From Burkholderiales bacterium (GTDB lineage: Bacteria > Pseudomonadota > Gammaproteobacteria > Burkholderiales > Burkholderiaceae_C): a stretch of 64,000 nucleotides of DNA. Made by a program: the position numbers and the translations under genes. The notes under the pieces are model-generated. The model searched no databases. It saw only the letters and a program-made list of their open reading frames with translations, and was not told where the DNA came from. The stretch lies in contig JAUVWL010000010.1 in the NCBI GenBank assembly GCA_030604135.1, positions 1 to 64,000 of the forward strand. Reading direction: 5' to 3'. The first letter of the stretch is position 1; each line of letters starts with the position of its first letter. Shown one piece after another: positions 17,333 through 26,888 of this stretch.

Positions 17333-18235
17333 TCAGAAGTTGTGGCGGATGCCCAGGCCGAAGTGGTTGATGGCTTCGGGGTTTTTGCCCTTGCCGTCAC
17401 GCAGGAAAGCAGCGTACGTGAAGGTGCGCTTGCTCAGCGGGTACTTGGCTTCGAACAGGATGTTGGTGTCCTTGGCGTCGGTGTCGCGAGCGACGTCCAA
17501 CAGCAGGTTCACCGGACCAGCGGCCATGCTGCCACCGATCACGAAGCCCTTGCTGTCGCCGGCCGGATCGATGTAGCCACCACCCAGGGTGAAGGCGCCG
17601 AAGTTGTACTTGGCACCCAGTTCAACGTTCTTGACGGCGTCCTGGACCTTGTTGTAGCCCAGAGACACAGCCAGAGGGCCGTTGCGGTAGATGGCGTTCA
17701 GGTCAACCTTGGCCTTGTCGTCGGGGCGGTTGGCCTTCAGGACATAGCCCAGGGTGGCGGTGAAGCCGCCCAGGTTGGGGGTGGTGTAGGCGATCTGCGA
17801 GTCGTTACGGGCACCGCCGAGGTAACCGAACTGGCTGGCTGCCACCGAGTAGTTGGCCGTGCCAGACAGTTCCCAGGCGGCGCGTGCGAAGAAGGTCGGG
17901 TTCAGGGTACGGCCCAGACGGACTTCACCGAAACCACCGCTCAGGTTCATCCAGGCAGCGCGCTGGAAGGTGTTGGCGTCGGTGGCGCCGCTGTTCAGGT
18001 TCACAGCTTGCTCGAAGTTGAAGCCAGCCTTCAGGCCACCGCCGAGGTCTTCGGTGCCACGCACGCCCAGACGGCTGGTGCCGTTGTTCATCAGAGAGGA
18101 GCTGGAGAACGTGGTGGAAGAACCGGTGGATTTGGAAATACCGGCATCGGCCACGCCGTACAGGGTCACGGACGACTGGGCAAAGGCGACGCTGGTGGCA
18201 GCCACGGCGGCCAGAGCAATCAGGGTCTTTTTCAT
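17333..18235 (-). CDS. outer-membrane porin (Omp32/OmpC-like), copy 2
   Basis: A 300-residue porin precursor, paralogous to the neighbouring copy. The signal peptide is [20 protein letters not shown], with cleavage after AFA. It has the same first strand ([13 protein letters not shown]), the landmark [19 protein letters not shown] and a terminal Phe (LGIRHNF). An in-frame upstream extension to 18439 has no features and would precede the signal peptide, so the Met at 18235 was used. A GGAGA ribosome site is seen just upstream. Loop regions differ from copy 1, so solute preference or expression conditions probably differ. Confidence 0.92.
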   Translation of the reverse strand: MKKTLIALAAVAATSVAFAQSSVTLYGVADAGISKSTGSSTTFSSSSLMNNGTSRLGVRGTEDLGGGLKAGFNFEQAVNLNSGATDANTFQRAAWMNLSGGFGEVRLGRTLNPTFFARAAWELSGTANYSVAASQFGYLGGARNDSQIAYTTPNLGGFTATLGYVLKANRPDDKAKVDLNAIYRNGPLAVSLGYNKVQDAVKNVELGAKYNFGAFTLGGGYIDPAGDSKGFVIGGSMAAGPVNLLLDVARDTDAKDTNILFEAKYPLSKRTFTYAAFLRDGKGKNPEAINHFGLGIRHNF

Positions 18236-18609
18236 TGAGAGTTTCTCCAAGGTTGAAAAAAGGGCCGTGGGTCTGTCGCCCCCGAGCCAACCTCCGTTGT
18301 TGGAAGTTGATGCTATTGCACCAGATGAACATGACAGATGCAAAGCTTTCGACCATGGAGCGGTGGATTTGTGGTGCATGGACAACAGCCCTGTCCACGG
18401 ACTCGCACTCGATTGGTGCCCGCCTTCGACTTGAAACACGGGTCATGTCCACCGGTCGACAGGCGACAAAGCAAAGAGGCACAATCGTTTTCAGGTGGGA
18501 GGTGACAGGTGACGGCCCCCAGTGCACACCTGTGACCGCCCCGCTGATAGGGCGTTGCCTTCAATTTGAGGCATGCCGCCGTCGGACCCCCCTCCTGAGG
18601 AAAACAGAC
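18236..18609. other. divergent promoter region between porin copy 2 and coq7
   Basis: This 374-bp gap has no convincing gene, although an open frame continuous with coq7 runs through it. It must hold the porin-2 promoter (minus) and the coq7 promoter (plus). A weak sigma-70-like match for coq7 is TCGACA...ACAATC near 18456-18486, with long spacing. It is not a confident call. Confidence 0.35.
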
Positions 18610-19248
18610 ATGGATGCCTTGCTCAAGGCCGCGGACTCGGCTCTGCGAACCCTTTTGGTGCCGGCTCGCGCATTGAGGACCTGCCCCACCCCGTCCGAAC
18701 CAACGGGTGCTGCCAGTATGGCCGACCAGGATCGACAGCTCTCTGGCGCACTCATGCGGGTCAACCATGTGGGTGAAGTGTGCGCCCAGGCGCTTTACAC
18801 CGCGCAAGCGCTGGCCGCGCGCAGTGGTCGCAAACCCAACGAGTCACTGGCGCGTCAACTGGAGGCCGCCGGACAGGAGGAGACCGACCACCTGGCGTGG
18901 ACAGCGGAGCGCCTGCACGAATTGGGTGCACGCCCTTCCCTGCTCAACCCGCTTTGGTACGCAGGCGCCTTTGGCCTGGGGCTGTTGGCGGGGCGCCTGG
19001 GACCCGGAACCAGTCTGGGCTTTGTGGTGGAAACCGAGCGCCAGGTCGAAGCCCACCTGGCCGGTCACATGGACCGGCTGCCGGCAACAGACCAGGTGTC
19101 CAGGGCCATCGTGGCGCAGATGAAAGACGACGAGGCGCGCCACGCGCGTGACGCCCAGCGCGCAGGCGCCATTGAACTGCCGGCACCGGTGAAGCTGTTG
19201 ATGCGCGGTGCCGCCAAGGTCATGACCACGGTCGCGCACCGGATCTGA
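18610..19248 (+). CDS. coq7: 2-nonaprenyl-3-methyl-6-methoxy-1,4-benzoquinol hydroxylase Coq7 (UbiM/Coq7 type)
   Basis: A 212-residue di-iron carboxylate monooxygenase catalysing the last ring hydroxylation of ubiquinone synthesis (dimethoxy precursor to the hydroxylated form) at the inner membrane. Di-iron ligand motifs are visible: NHVGE (Glu56), EETDH (Glu91/His94), the [10 protein letters not shown] helix (140-149) and DDEARH (Glu175/His178). A Gly-rich membrane-facing helix ([15 protein letters not shown]) also fits the family. The start at 18610 follows a TGAGGA ribosome site. It gives the normal Coq7 length plus a 40-residue N-terminal extension seen in many beta-proteobacterial members. 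Burkholderiales usually use Coq7 in place of UbiF. Confidence 0.92.
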   Translation: MDALLKAADSALRTLLVPARALRTCPTPSEPTGAASMADQDRQLSGALMRVNHVGEVCAQALYTAQALAARSGRKPNESLARQLEAAGQEETDHLAWTAERLHELGARPSLLNPLWYAGAFGLGLLAGRLGPGTSLGFVVETERQVEAHLAGHMDRLPATDQVSRAIVAQMKDDEARHARDAQRAGAIELPAPVKLLMRGAAKVMTTVAHRI

Positions 19249-19258
19249 CACCTTGTGC

Positions 19259-19457
19259 ATGGATTCCCGCCTGCGCGGGAATGACGATCCGATGGGGGGA
19301 GGAGGTGCGTCGCCCTGGCGGTATGGATTCCCGCCTGCGCGGGAATGACGATCGGGAGCAGGGTTGCCCATGGCCCGAGCGCGAGTTGGCTGGGCCAGAG
19401 GTCCGTCATTCGCCGACAAGAGGGCACCCCCGTCATTCCCGCGCAGGCGGGAATCCA
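19259..19457. repeat. REP-like palindrome cluster (three units)
   Basis: Two direct units sharing GGATTCCCGCCTGCGCGGGA (19261-19280 and 19325-19344, each followed by ATGACGATC) and one inverted unit (19430-19457) lie in the 221-bp gap between coq7 and the convergent osmC-like gene. Each is a GC-rich palindrome around CCCGCCTGCGCGGG, typical of bacterial REP/BIME elements found at the ends of convergent genes. Confidence 0.85.
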
Positions 19458-19469
19458 CGAACCGCCCTG

Positions 19470-19919
19470 TCAGCCCTCGATCAGCTCAAAACCGGTGGTG
19501 ATCTCTGCAGTTTTGCCCAGCATGATGCTGGCCGAGCAGTATTTCTCGTGGCTCATGGCAATGGCCCGCTCGACCGCCTGCGCCGGGATGCCCTTGCCGG
19601 TGACGGTGAACTGCATGTGGACGCGCGTGAACACCTTGGGATCGGTTTCCGCCCGCTCCGAAGTCAGCTTGACGCTGCATCCACGCACGTCATGCCGTCC
19701 GCGTTTGAGGATCAGCACCACGTCGTAGGCCGTACAACCACCGGTGCCCGCCAACACGGCCTCCATGGGGCGAGGGGCCAGATTGGCGCCGCCGTTTTCG
19801 GGCTTGGCCGCATCGGGCGCCCCATCCATGGTCAGAACATGGCCGCTGCCGGTTTCGGCAACGAAACCCATGGCAGAGCGCGTACCGGCAGCGCCGGTCC
19901 AGGTGACAGTGCATTCCAT
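19470..19919 (-). CDS. OsmC-family protein
   Basis: A 149-residue cytosolic protein of the OsmC/Ohr superfamily. The two reactive cysteines are Cys62 (GTGGCTAYDVV) and Cys128 (EKYCSASIML), the pair used in thiol-dependent peroxide reduction. The spacing and the RPMEAVLAGTGGC motif place it closer to the YhfA-like OsmC subgroup than to Ohr, so its actual substrate is uncertain. Its promoter lies in the same intergenic region as the candidate small RNA, which is transcribed in the opposite direction. Confidence 0.85.
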   Translation of the reverse strand: MECTVTWTGAAGTRSAMGFVAETGSGHVLTMDGAPDAAKPENGGANLAPRPMEAVLAGTGGCTAYDVVLILKRGRHDVRGCSVKLTSERAETDPKVFTRVHMQFTVTGKGIPAQAVERAIAMSHEKYCSASIMLGKTAEITTGFELIEG

Positions 19920-19998
19920 GGCGGTTGTCTGGTGTGTGAAAAAATGGACAGGCTTGGATCAAGCTCTCTAATCAGGAGTGCAAAAGCCTGATGACTTG

Positions 19999-20026
19999 TT
20001 GCATTGCAGCATGCAAGCGGTATACT
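19999..20026 (+). promoter_or_regulatory. promoter of the candidate small RNA with overlapping palindrome
   Basis: A -35-like TTGCAT (19999-20004) and a -10 TATACT (20021-20026) are separated by 16 bp. The -35 forms the left half of a perfect TTGCAT-N6-ATGCAA palindrome (19999-20016) that fills the promoter core. A regulator bound there would block RNA polymerase. No protein gene starts downstream before the terminator at 20111. Confidence 0.6.
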
Positions 20027-20032
20027 ACAACC

Positions 20033-20111
20033 ATTGTATTGAAGGTTGTCTCCTCTGCCCTCCACGGGTGGATTCAGGCCCGGACTGGTATCGCCGTCCG
20101 GGCCTTTTTTT
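20033..20111 (+). ncRNA. candidate small RNA with C-rich anti-Shine-Dalgarno segment
   Basis: A transcription unit of about 79 nt, bounded by the promoter at 19999-20026 and a strong terminator at 20076-20111. The predicted transcript has an unstructured C/U-rich stretch (CTCCTCTGCCCTCC, 20050-20063), complementary to ribosome-binding sites. A single stable terminator hairpin follows. No plausible open reading frame fits inside. From memory, the architecture resembles the anti-SD-containing toxic small RNAs described in Betaproteobacteria, but I could not compare it to a covariance model. The exact 5' end is an estimate from the -10 position. Confidence 0.5.
20076..20111 (+). terminator. intrinsic terminator of the candidate small RNA
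   Basis: AGGCCCGGAC (20076-20085) pairs perfectly with GTCCGGGCCT (20096-20105) around a 10-nt loop, followed by seven T (20105-20111). It lies upstream of ilvA with no protein gene before it on this strand, so it ends an independent short RNA or acts as an attenuator. Confidence 0.88.
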
Positions 20112-20201
20112 GCGGTCTGGCAAGCCCGATATGATGCAGTGCAACCATTGTGCTTCCCGTTCGCGCCGACCACCGTGGCGTCGGACCCTGGAAAATCCGC
20201 T

Positions 20202-21794
<1,593 letters not shown>

Positions 21795-21802
21795 GGCCGC
21801 TT

Positions 21803-22915
21803 ATGGACACCACGACACAGACAGCCTCGATCGATACGCGGCAGACAAACCCGGGGGTGGAACTGGACCTGCCAAAGATTCAGCCCCTGGTTCAGCCTGA
21901 ACTGGACACGGAAGTCGCCGGCTTGCTGGCCAGCACACGCTACCCCAGGCATGCCCTGGGGCGGGTGGAGTCCCTGTTGCAGCAAATGGCCCGCATCCAG
22001 CATGCGCCTGGGCAGGCCTTTGCAGGCATCGCGCTGGACCAACCCCAATTGCTGGTGTTCGCCGCCGATCACGGCATCGTGGATGAAGGTGTGTCGGCCT
22101 TTGCCCAGGAGACAAGCCGACAGAGGGTGGAAGAGGTGCTTCTGGGTGTCGCGCCCGTGAACACCCTCGTTCGGCTGCACGGATTTGACCTGACGCTGGT
22201 CGACGCCGGGCTTGCGCAACGGCTGGATCGACCCTCAGGCACCGATGAGGACGTCGCGCTGCTGCCGCGAAAAATCGGTCATGGAACCCGCAACATGGTG
22301 CTGGGCCCGGCCATGCCTCTGCGGCAGGCCATTGCCGCGCTTCAGGCGGGGATGGATGTGGTCAGGCACCTGCCGGGCCGGGTGCTGGCTATCGGTGACA
22401 TCGGCGTCGGCAGCACGGCGTGTGCAGCGCTGTTGCTGTCTCGGCTGTGCGGCGTGCCTCTGCCCGATGCCTGCGGCCGGGATCAGGAACAGAGCGGTGG
22501 ACTGGACAGCCTGAGGCGCCAGCACCGGCTGGAGAAACTGCAGCTGGCGGCGGCCCGCCACCGCAAAGCCGTCACCCCACTGGATGCTCTGGCAGCCATG
22601 GGGGGCTTCGAGATCGCCATGCAGGCCGGCGCCATGTTGCAGGCCGCCAGCGAACGGCGGGTTGTGCTGGTCGACGGCTTTGTCGCCGGGGCTGCCGCGC
22701 TGGTGGCACGAGGCCTCTGTCCGGCGGTGTCCGACTACCTGGTATTCGGACACCGTTCGACCGAACCCGGGCACAGGTTGCTGCTCATCCATATGCAGGC
22801 CCAGCCGCTGCTGGACATGGAGTTGCGGGTGGGTCAGGGGGTGGGCGCTCTGATGGCCTGGCCACTGCTGCAGGCAGCCCAGGCTTTGCTCCCCATTCAG
22901 CGGCAGGTCACCTGA
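21803..22915 (+). CDS. CobT-like phosphoribosyltransferase with substituted catalytic Glu
   Basis: A 370-residue homologue of CobT, which joins nicotinate mononucleotide to dimethylbenzimidazole for the lower ligand of cobalamin. Family landmarks are FAADHGIVDEGVSAF (86-100), MGGFEIAMQAGAML (266-279) and FGHRSTEPGHRLLL. Several active-site motifs are changed. The usual GEGTGA is GQGVGA, with Gln345 at the position of the proposed catalytic base Glu317 of the Salmonella enzyme. The GEMGIGNT motif reads GDIGVGST, and the N-terminal PPGSLG reads PRHALG. No other cobalamin gene is in the window. It follows ilvA closely and may be co-transcribed. Its function may differ from that of authentic CobT. 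Confidence 0.72.
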   Translation: MDTTTQTASIDTRQTNPGVELDLPKIQPLVQPELDTEVAGLLASTRYPRHALGRVESLLQQMARIQHAPGQAFAGIALDQPQLLVFAADHGIVDEGVSAFAQETSRQRVEEVLLGVAPVNTLVRLHGFDLTLVDAGLAQRLDRPSGTDEDVALLPRKIGHGTRNMVLGPAMPLRQAIAALQAGMDVVRHLPGRVLAIGDIGVGSTACAALLLSRLCGVPLPDACGRDQEQSGGLDSLRRQHRLEKLQLAAARHRKAVTPLDALAAMGGFEIAMQAGAMLQAASERRVVLVDGFVAGAAALVARGLCPAVSDYLVFGHRSTEPGHRLLLIHMQAQPLLDMELRVGQGVGALMAWPLLQAAQALLPIQRQVT

Positions 22916-22937
22916 GGGGGCTGAGCGCTGCCGGGGT

Positions 22938-23639
22938 TCAGGACCCGGGCGGGCTGCCGCCAGGTAAGACAGTCGTCCCATCGCCACCGCGATCGCCCGG
23001 CAGGCCGGGCACCAGGTCCGGCGAGGCGCCTGGCGGCGTCGATGGAGGGATGTACGCAGGAATGGGCGGCGGCGTGTAATCCGGTATGGAGGGCGGCGTG
23101 TAGACCTCGGAGGGCGCACGCGAGGTCGGCGAGATCGCCGACTCCTCGGGCACCGCCAACTCGACAGTGGAAGGGCCTTCCAGGGTAGGTCCCAGCCGCG
23201 CCACCCGCCGGTCCACCGACTGCAGAACCAGGCCACCTTCAAGCTCCGCCCCCACAGCATAGGGGCGCGCAGGTTCCCCATCAATGGCGATCAGCGCCGC
23301 GCCCTGCTGCCTACGGTCTGCCACCACCCCGAGCAAGTTGTATCGCAAAGCAACAGTTTGGGCCATGCCCATGCCGTCCTGCCCCGCCTCCGCATCCGGC
23401 TGACCCAGCACACGGGCCACGGAGATCGAGTCGATGACCGGCAAGGAGGCGGCAGCGGTCGACACTGGCACAGGCTCGGTGCGACCCAAGGCCTGCAGAA
23501 CCCAGTAGCCACCGGTCAGGCCTGCGACCAGCCACACCAACCCGGCTGCCGCCACTGGCCAGCGGCGATCATCCTGGGTCAGGACAAAGCGGCTGTCACC
23601 CTGCAATACCGAATGGCCGAAGGTCGACGTCTTGCTCAT
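22938..23639 (-). CDS. gspC: type II secretion system protein C (GspC)
   Basis: A 233-residue bitopic inner-membrane protein that links the inner-membrane platform to the secretin. It has a short cytoplasmic N-terminus, one membrane segment (about residues 29-50, VAAAGLVWLVAGLTGGYWVL), and a periplasmic homology region (LRYNLLGVVADRRQQGAALIAIDG, then YAVGAELEGGLVLQSV). The last ~65 residues are a Pro-rich tail with repeated YTPPSIP/YIPPSTP units in place of a PDZ or coiled-coil domain. The gene is divergent from gspG, so it has its own promoter. The Met at 23639 fits the family; a longer open frame upstream would overlap gspG. Confidence 0.85.
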   Translation of the reverse strand: MSKTSTFGHSVLQGDSRFVLTQDDRRWPVAAAGLVWLVAGLTGGYWVLQALGRTEPVPVSTAAASLPVIDSISVARVLGQPDAEAGQDGMGMAQTVALRYNLLGVVADRRQQGAALIAIDGEPARPYAVGAELEGGLVLQSVDRRVARLGPTLEGPSTVELAVPEESAISPTSRAPSEVYTPPSIPDYTPPPIPAYIPPSTPPGASPDLVPGLPGDRGGDGTTVLPGGSPPGS

Positions 23640-23717
23640 CCGAGCATTATCATCCAGCACTGCCCCGGACCAGCACAAGCTGCGCCGGGAACCCATCGCA
23701 ACGGGAGCTCGCACCTG

Positions 23718-24197
23718 ATGAACCGGATCGCTTTTCTCCGCCCCCCCCAACAACTGTCCGACACCAAGGTCCATGCACTTGCCCGCAGCCTGTCGCGAGG
23801 CTTCACCCTTATCGAATTGCTGGTGGTCCTGGTCATCATCGGCATCCTGGGCGCGCTGATTGTGCCCAACGTGCTGGACCGGGCCGATGACGCGCGTGTC
23901 ACGGCGGCGCGCACCGACGTCAACAACATCATGCAGGCCTTGAAGCTGTATCGCCTGGACAACCAGCGCTACCCGACGTCCGAGCAAGGCCTGAACGCGC
24001 TGACCTCACGCCCCACGACGTCGCCGGTGCCGCCAAACTGGCGCCCCTATCTCGACAAACTGCCTTCCGACCCGTGGGGCCGACCCTACCAATACCTCAA
24101 TCCCGGGGTCCATGGGGAGGTGGATGTGCTGTCGCTGGGTGCTGACGGGCAGCCTGGAGGAGAGGGCAGAAACGCCGACATTGGTAGCTGGCAATAG
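23718..24197 (+). CDS. gspG: type II secretion system major pseudopilin GspG
   Basis: A 159-residue prepilin. The prepilin-peptidase site is SRG-FTLIELLVVLVIIG with Glu at +5. The leader is unusually long, at about 28 residues. The mature domain carries the GspG pattern LKLYRLDNQRYPTSEQGLNAL and ends with the DPWGRPYQY and DVLSLGADGQPGGEG calcium-loop segments. GspG polymerises into the pseudopilus that pushes folded exoproteins through the secretin. It is the first gene of gspGHIJKLMNDEF and divergent from gspC. A GGGAG ribosome site supports this start. Confidence 0.93.
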   Translation: MNRIAFLRPPQQLSDTKVHALARSLSRGFTLIELLVVLVIIGILGALIVPNVLDRADDARVTAARTDVNNIMQALKLYRLDNQRYPTSEQGLNALTSRPTTSPVPPNWRPYLDKLPSDPWGRPYQYLNPGVHGEVDVLSLGADGQPGGEGRNADIGSWQ

Positions 24198-24253
24198 GCA
24201 TGTTCACCTTGAGCCACCGCGTGGCATGGACTCGCTTGCCGCCTGAGGGCAGC

Positions 24254-24751
24254 ATGCAGCAGGGGTTCAGCAAACAGCCGGTGCCGAGGCGCGATCGCGG
24301 GTTCACCTTGCTTGAATTGCTGGTGGTGATATCCATCGTCGCGCTGGCCACCACCGGCGTCACGCTGGCCCTGCGAGATGGTGACGCCACGCAGCTGGAA
24401 CGTGAAGCACTTCGGCTGGCAGCCCTGCTCGATGCGGCACGGGCACAGTCGCGCACCACCGGTACGCCGGTGCAATGGCGAGCGACAGCCGAAGGCTTCG
24501 AGTTTGATGGGCTGAGGTCCCCCTCGGGCGAGGGGCCCGCTTCCGGCCTGCACACAGCAGGTCGAAGCTGGCTCGACGGGCAGACCCAGGCACGCATCGT
24601 CCGCCCGACCAACACCAGTGCATTGGTGCTGGGCCCCGAGCCGCTGATTCCGGCGCAGCGACTGGAACTGGTGCTGGGCGAACGCCGGCTGGGACTGGAG
24701 ACCGATGGACTGGGTCCGTTTCGGATCGTGGCAGCAGACATCACACCATGA
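24254..24751 (+). CDS. gspH: type II secretion system minor pseudopilin GspH
   Basis: A 165-residue minor pseudopilin. A 16-residue leader ends DRG before FTLLELLVVISIVALA, with Glu5 present. The remainder is a beta-rich domain ending GLGPFRIVAADITP. GspH caps or stabilises the pseudopilus near its base. An in-frame ATG at 24200 would lengthen the leader to 34 residues; the Met at 24254 has a GAGG site at good distance and was preferred. The stop overlaps the gspI start by 4 bp. Confidence 0.88.
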   Translation: MQQGFSKQPVPRRDRGFTLLELLVVISIVALATTGVTLALRDGDATQLEREALRLAALLDAARAQSRTTGTPVQWRATAEGFEFDGLRSPSGEGPASGLHTAGRSWLDGQTQARIVRPTNTSALVLGPEPLIPAQRLELVLGERRLGLETDGLGPFRIVAADITP

Positions 24752-25116
24752 ACCGGTGTCGTGGTTTCACCCTGATCGAGATTCTCGTGGCGCTGGCTGT
24801 GGTGGCCATCGCCCTGACCACCGGTCTGCAGGCGACCGGCGCGCTCACCCGACAGGCCCAGCGGCAGACCGATCAATGGCTGGCCGAATTGTGTGCCGAG
24901 AACGAACTGACCCGCTTGCGCCTGGCGCGACAACTTCCTGGTGTGGGCAGCACCGTCGTCAATTGTGACCAGGCTGGTCGCAATCTGCAGGTGAGGCTGT
25001 CGGTCCTGCCCACGCCCAACCCCAACTTCAGGCGCATAGACGCTGTCGTGGAGGGGCTTGTGGACGGCCAGGTGGTGCGCCTGCTGTCGATTTCGACCGT
25101 GCAAGGGAGGTTCTGA
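24748..25116 (+). CDS. gspI: type II secretion system minor pseudopilin GspI
   Basis: A 122-residue minor pseudopilin with the short leader MNRCRG before FTLIEILVALAVVAIALTTG. It is part of the GspI-J-K tip complex that initiates pseudopilus assembly. The C-terminal domain is small and beta-rich, ending LLSISTVQGRF. The 4-bp overlap with gspH and a 2-bp gap to gspJ indicate coupled translation. Confidence 0.9.
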   Translation: MNRCRGFTLIEILVALAVVAIALTTGLQATGALTRQAQRQTDQWLAELCAENELTRLRLARQLPGVGSTVVNCDQAGRNLQVRLSVLPTPNPNFRRIDAVVEGLVDGQVVRLLSISTVQGRF

Positions 25117-25118
25117 TC

Positions 25119-25844
25119 ATGCGACGCAGAGCAAGGCACGGAAAAAAGGCGGCATCGGGATTCACCCTGATCGAGCTGATGGTGGCCATCATGGTCATGT
25201 CCATACTGGCACTCCTGAGCTGGCGTTCGATCGATGGCATGGTCAGAACGCAGGCGATGACCCAGGAGCGGGCCGATGCGCTGTTGCGCATGCAGGCGGC
25301 CCTGGGTCAATGGGTGGCCGATCTTGACGCGGTGATCGACACACAGGAACTGAGACCTCTGGCCTTCGACGGAAACATGCTGCGCATGACCCGGCGCGAC
25401 GCGACCGAAAGCGGGCTGGTCAGCCCGGGCATCCGGGTGGTGGCATGGACACGACTGACCGGCCTGGCTCAGGAGGGCGCAGGGCCGGGCAGCGGCCACT
25501 GGGTTCGTTGGCAATCGGCTCCGGTGCGGCAAAGGGACGAGCTGGCACGCGCCTGGCAACGTGCCGAGCAATGGCGGGCCGGTGGTGGACAGACGCCCTC
25601 GGCCGATTCGGGGGACAGCCGGGTGGTGCTGATCGGTGTCGAACAATGGCAGCTGTTCTACCACCGAGGTCAGACTTGGGGCAATCCGCTCTCGGCCGTG
25701 GGCAACGAGGCCGAGCAAACAGGCGCCGGTGCACTGGAGATGCCCAATGGGGTCCGGCTGGTGCTGGATCTGCCGGGACACGCTGGGCTGAGCGGGAGCG
25801 TGGTGCGGGACTGGGTGCGTCCAACGCTGGAGGCGGGTCAGTGA
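25119..25844 (+). CDS. gspJ: type II secretion system minor pseudopilin GspJ
   Basis: A 241-residue minor pseudopilin with a 14-residue leader ending ASG before FTLIELMVAIMVMSILALLS. Downstream segments ALLRMQAALGQWVADLDAVI and EQWQLFYHRGQTW follow the GspJ pattern. It forms the pseudopilus tip with GspI and GspK. The gspK start codon overlaps its stop. Confidence 0.9.
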   Translation: MRRRARHGKKAASGFTLIELMVAIMVMSILALLSWRSIDGMVRTQAMTQERADALLRMQAALGQWVADLDAVIDTQELRPLAFDGNMLRMTRRDATESGLVSPGIRVVAWTRLTGLAQEGAGPGSGHWVRWQSAPVRQRDELARAWQRAEQWRAGGGQTPSADSGDSRVVLIGVEQWQLFYHRGQTWGNPLSAVGNEAEQTGAGALEMPNGVRLVLDLPGHAGLSGSVVRDWVRPTLEAGQ

Positions 25845-26815
25845 AAACGACGAAGCCACCTGTCCGGCAACAGGGCGTCGCCTTGTTGCTGGCCATGCTC
25901 ACCGTCACCCTGGTGGCGTCTCTGGCTGCGGCAGCGCTGTGGCAACAATGGCGGGTCATCGAGATCGAGCAGGCCGAGCGCCAACGCCAGCAGGCCAGCT
26001 GGATCCTGACCGGTGCGCTGGATTGGTCTCGCCTGATCTTGAGGGAAGACGCCCGTGGCAACCGCAACGCGGGCCATTCCGACCACCTCGGCGAACCCTG
26101 GGCCATGCCGCTGGAGGAAGCCCGTCTGTCGAGCTTTCTGGCCGTGGACCGCGAAAACAGCGCAGACGAAGTGATGCAGGCGTTTCTGTCGGGTGAGGTG
26201 ATCGACATGCAGTCGCGCCTGAATTTCCTGAACCTGGTGAGACTGACGTCCGTGGAGGGAGGCACGCGGGTGGAGGTATCCCAGCCCGACCTCACTGCCT
26301 TCACCCGACTGTATGAACTGCTGGACCTGCCCGTCAGCGAGCTGACAAACGCCGTCGAGCGTCTGCGCGCCACCCAAAGTCAGGCAGCCAACGATCCCAT
26401 GCCATCAGCCACACCACTGATGCCCCGAAAACTGGCGCACCTGTCGTGGCTGGGCCTCTCCCAGGCGAGCCTGACGGCCCTGGAGCCACATGTGACGGTG
26501 TTGCCCCAGCGCACCACCCTGAATCTGAACACGGCGCACGTGCGTACACTGGCGGCCAGCGTTCCCGGTCTGGATCTGGCCCTGGCCCAGTTGCTGGTGA
26601 CAGAAAGGGAGCGCCGCCCTTTCATTCAGATGGAAGATGCGCCTCGTATACTGAATAATGAGGAAGTTCAGTTTTCGCAGCAGCACCACGGCACACGAAG
26701 CCGTTTTTTCGAGATTCGAGGCCGTCTCAGACTGGACGATGCCGTGGTGGAAGAGCGCTCGCTGGTGATCCGCGACAACCTGGATGTACGGGTTCTGTGG
26801 CGCGAGCGCATATGA
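25841..26815 (+). CDS. gspK: type II secretion system minor pseudopilin GspK
   Basis: A 324-residue protein, the largest minor pseudopilin. It begins at a GTG overlapping the gspJ stop, with GGAGG at the proper distance. The leader ends RQQG before VALLLAMLTVTLVASLAAAA and lacks Glu5, as expected for GspK. The helical insertion domain contains SRLNFLNLVRL (the family NLN-type region) and LTALEPHVTVLPQRTTLNLNTA. GspK sits at the tip of the pseudopilus. A longer open frame upstream in this frame overlaps gspJ and is not used. Confidence 0.88.
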   Translation: MKTTKPPVRQQGVALLLAMLTVTLVASLAAAALWQQWRVIEIEQAERQRQQASWILTGALDWSRLILREDARGNRNAGHSDHLGEPWAMPLEEARLSSFLAVDRENSADEVMQAFLSGEVIDMQSRLNFLNLVRLTSVEGGTRVEVSQPDLTAFTRLYELLDLPVSELTNAVERLRATQSQAANDPMPSATPLMPRKLAHLSWLGLSQASLTALEPHVTVLPQRTTLNLNTAHVRTLAASVPGLDLALAQLLVTERERRPFIQMEDAPRILNNEEVQFSQQHHGTRSRFFEIRGRLRLDDAVVEERSLVIRDNLDVRVLWRERI

Positions 26816-26888
26816 CACCGCCCGTGGTCTTTGCTTGACCTTGATCGCACGAGTCCATGTCAGTTCCGCCCTTTTCTGAGGCCCTATC

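Noticed and set aside
19259..19457. Possible CRISPR-like array of repeated palindromes.
   Set aside because: There are only three units, one is inverted, spacing is irregular, and no cas genes are present. It fits REP elements.
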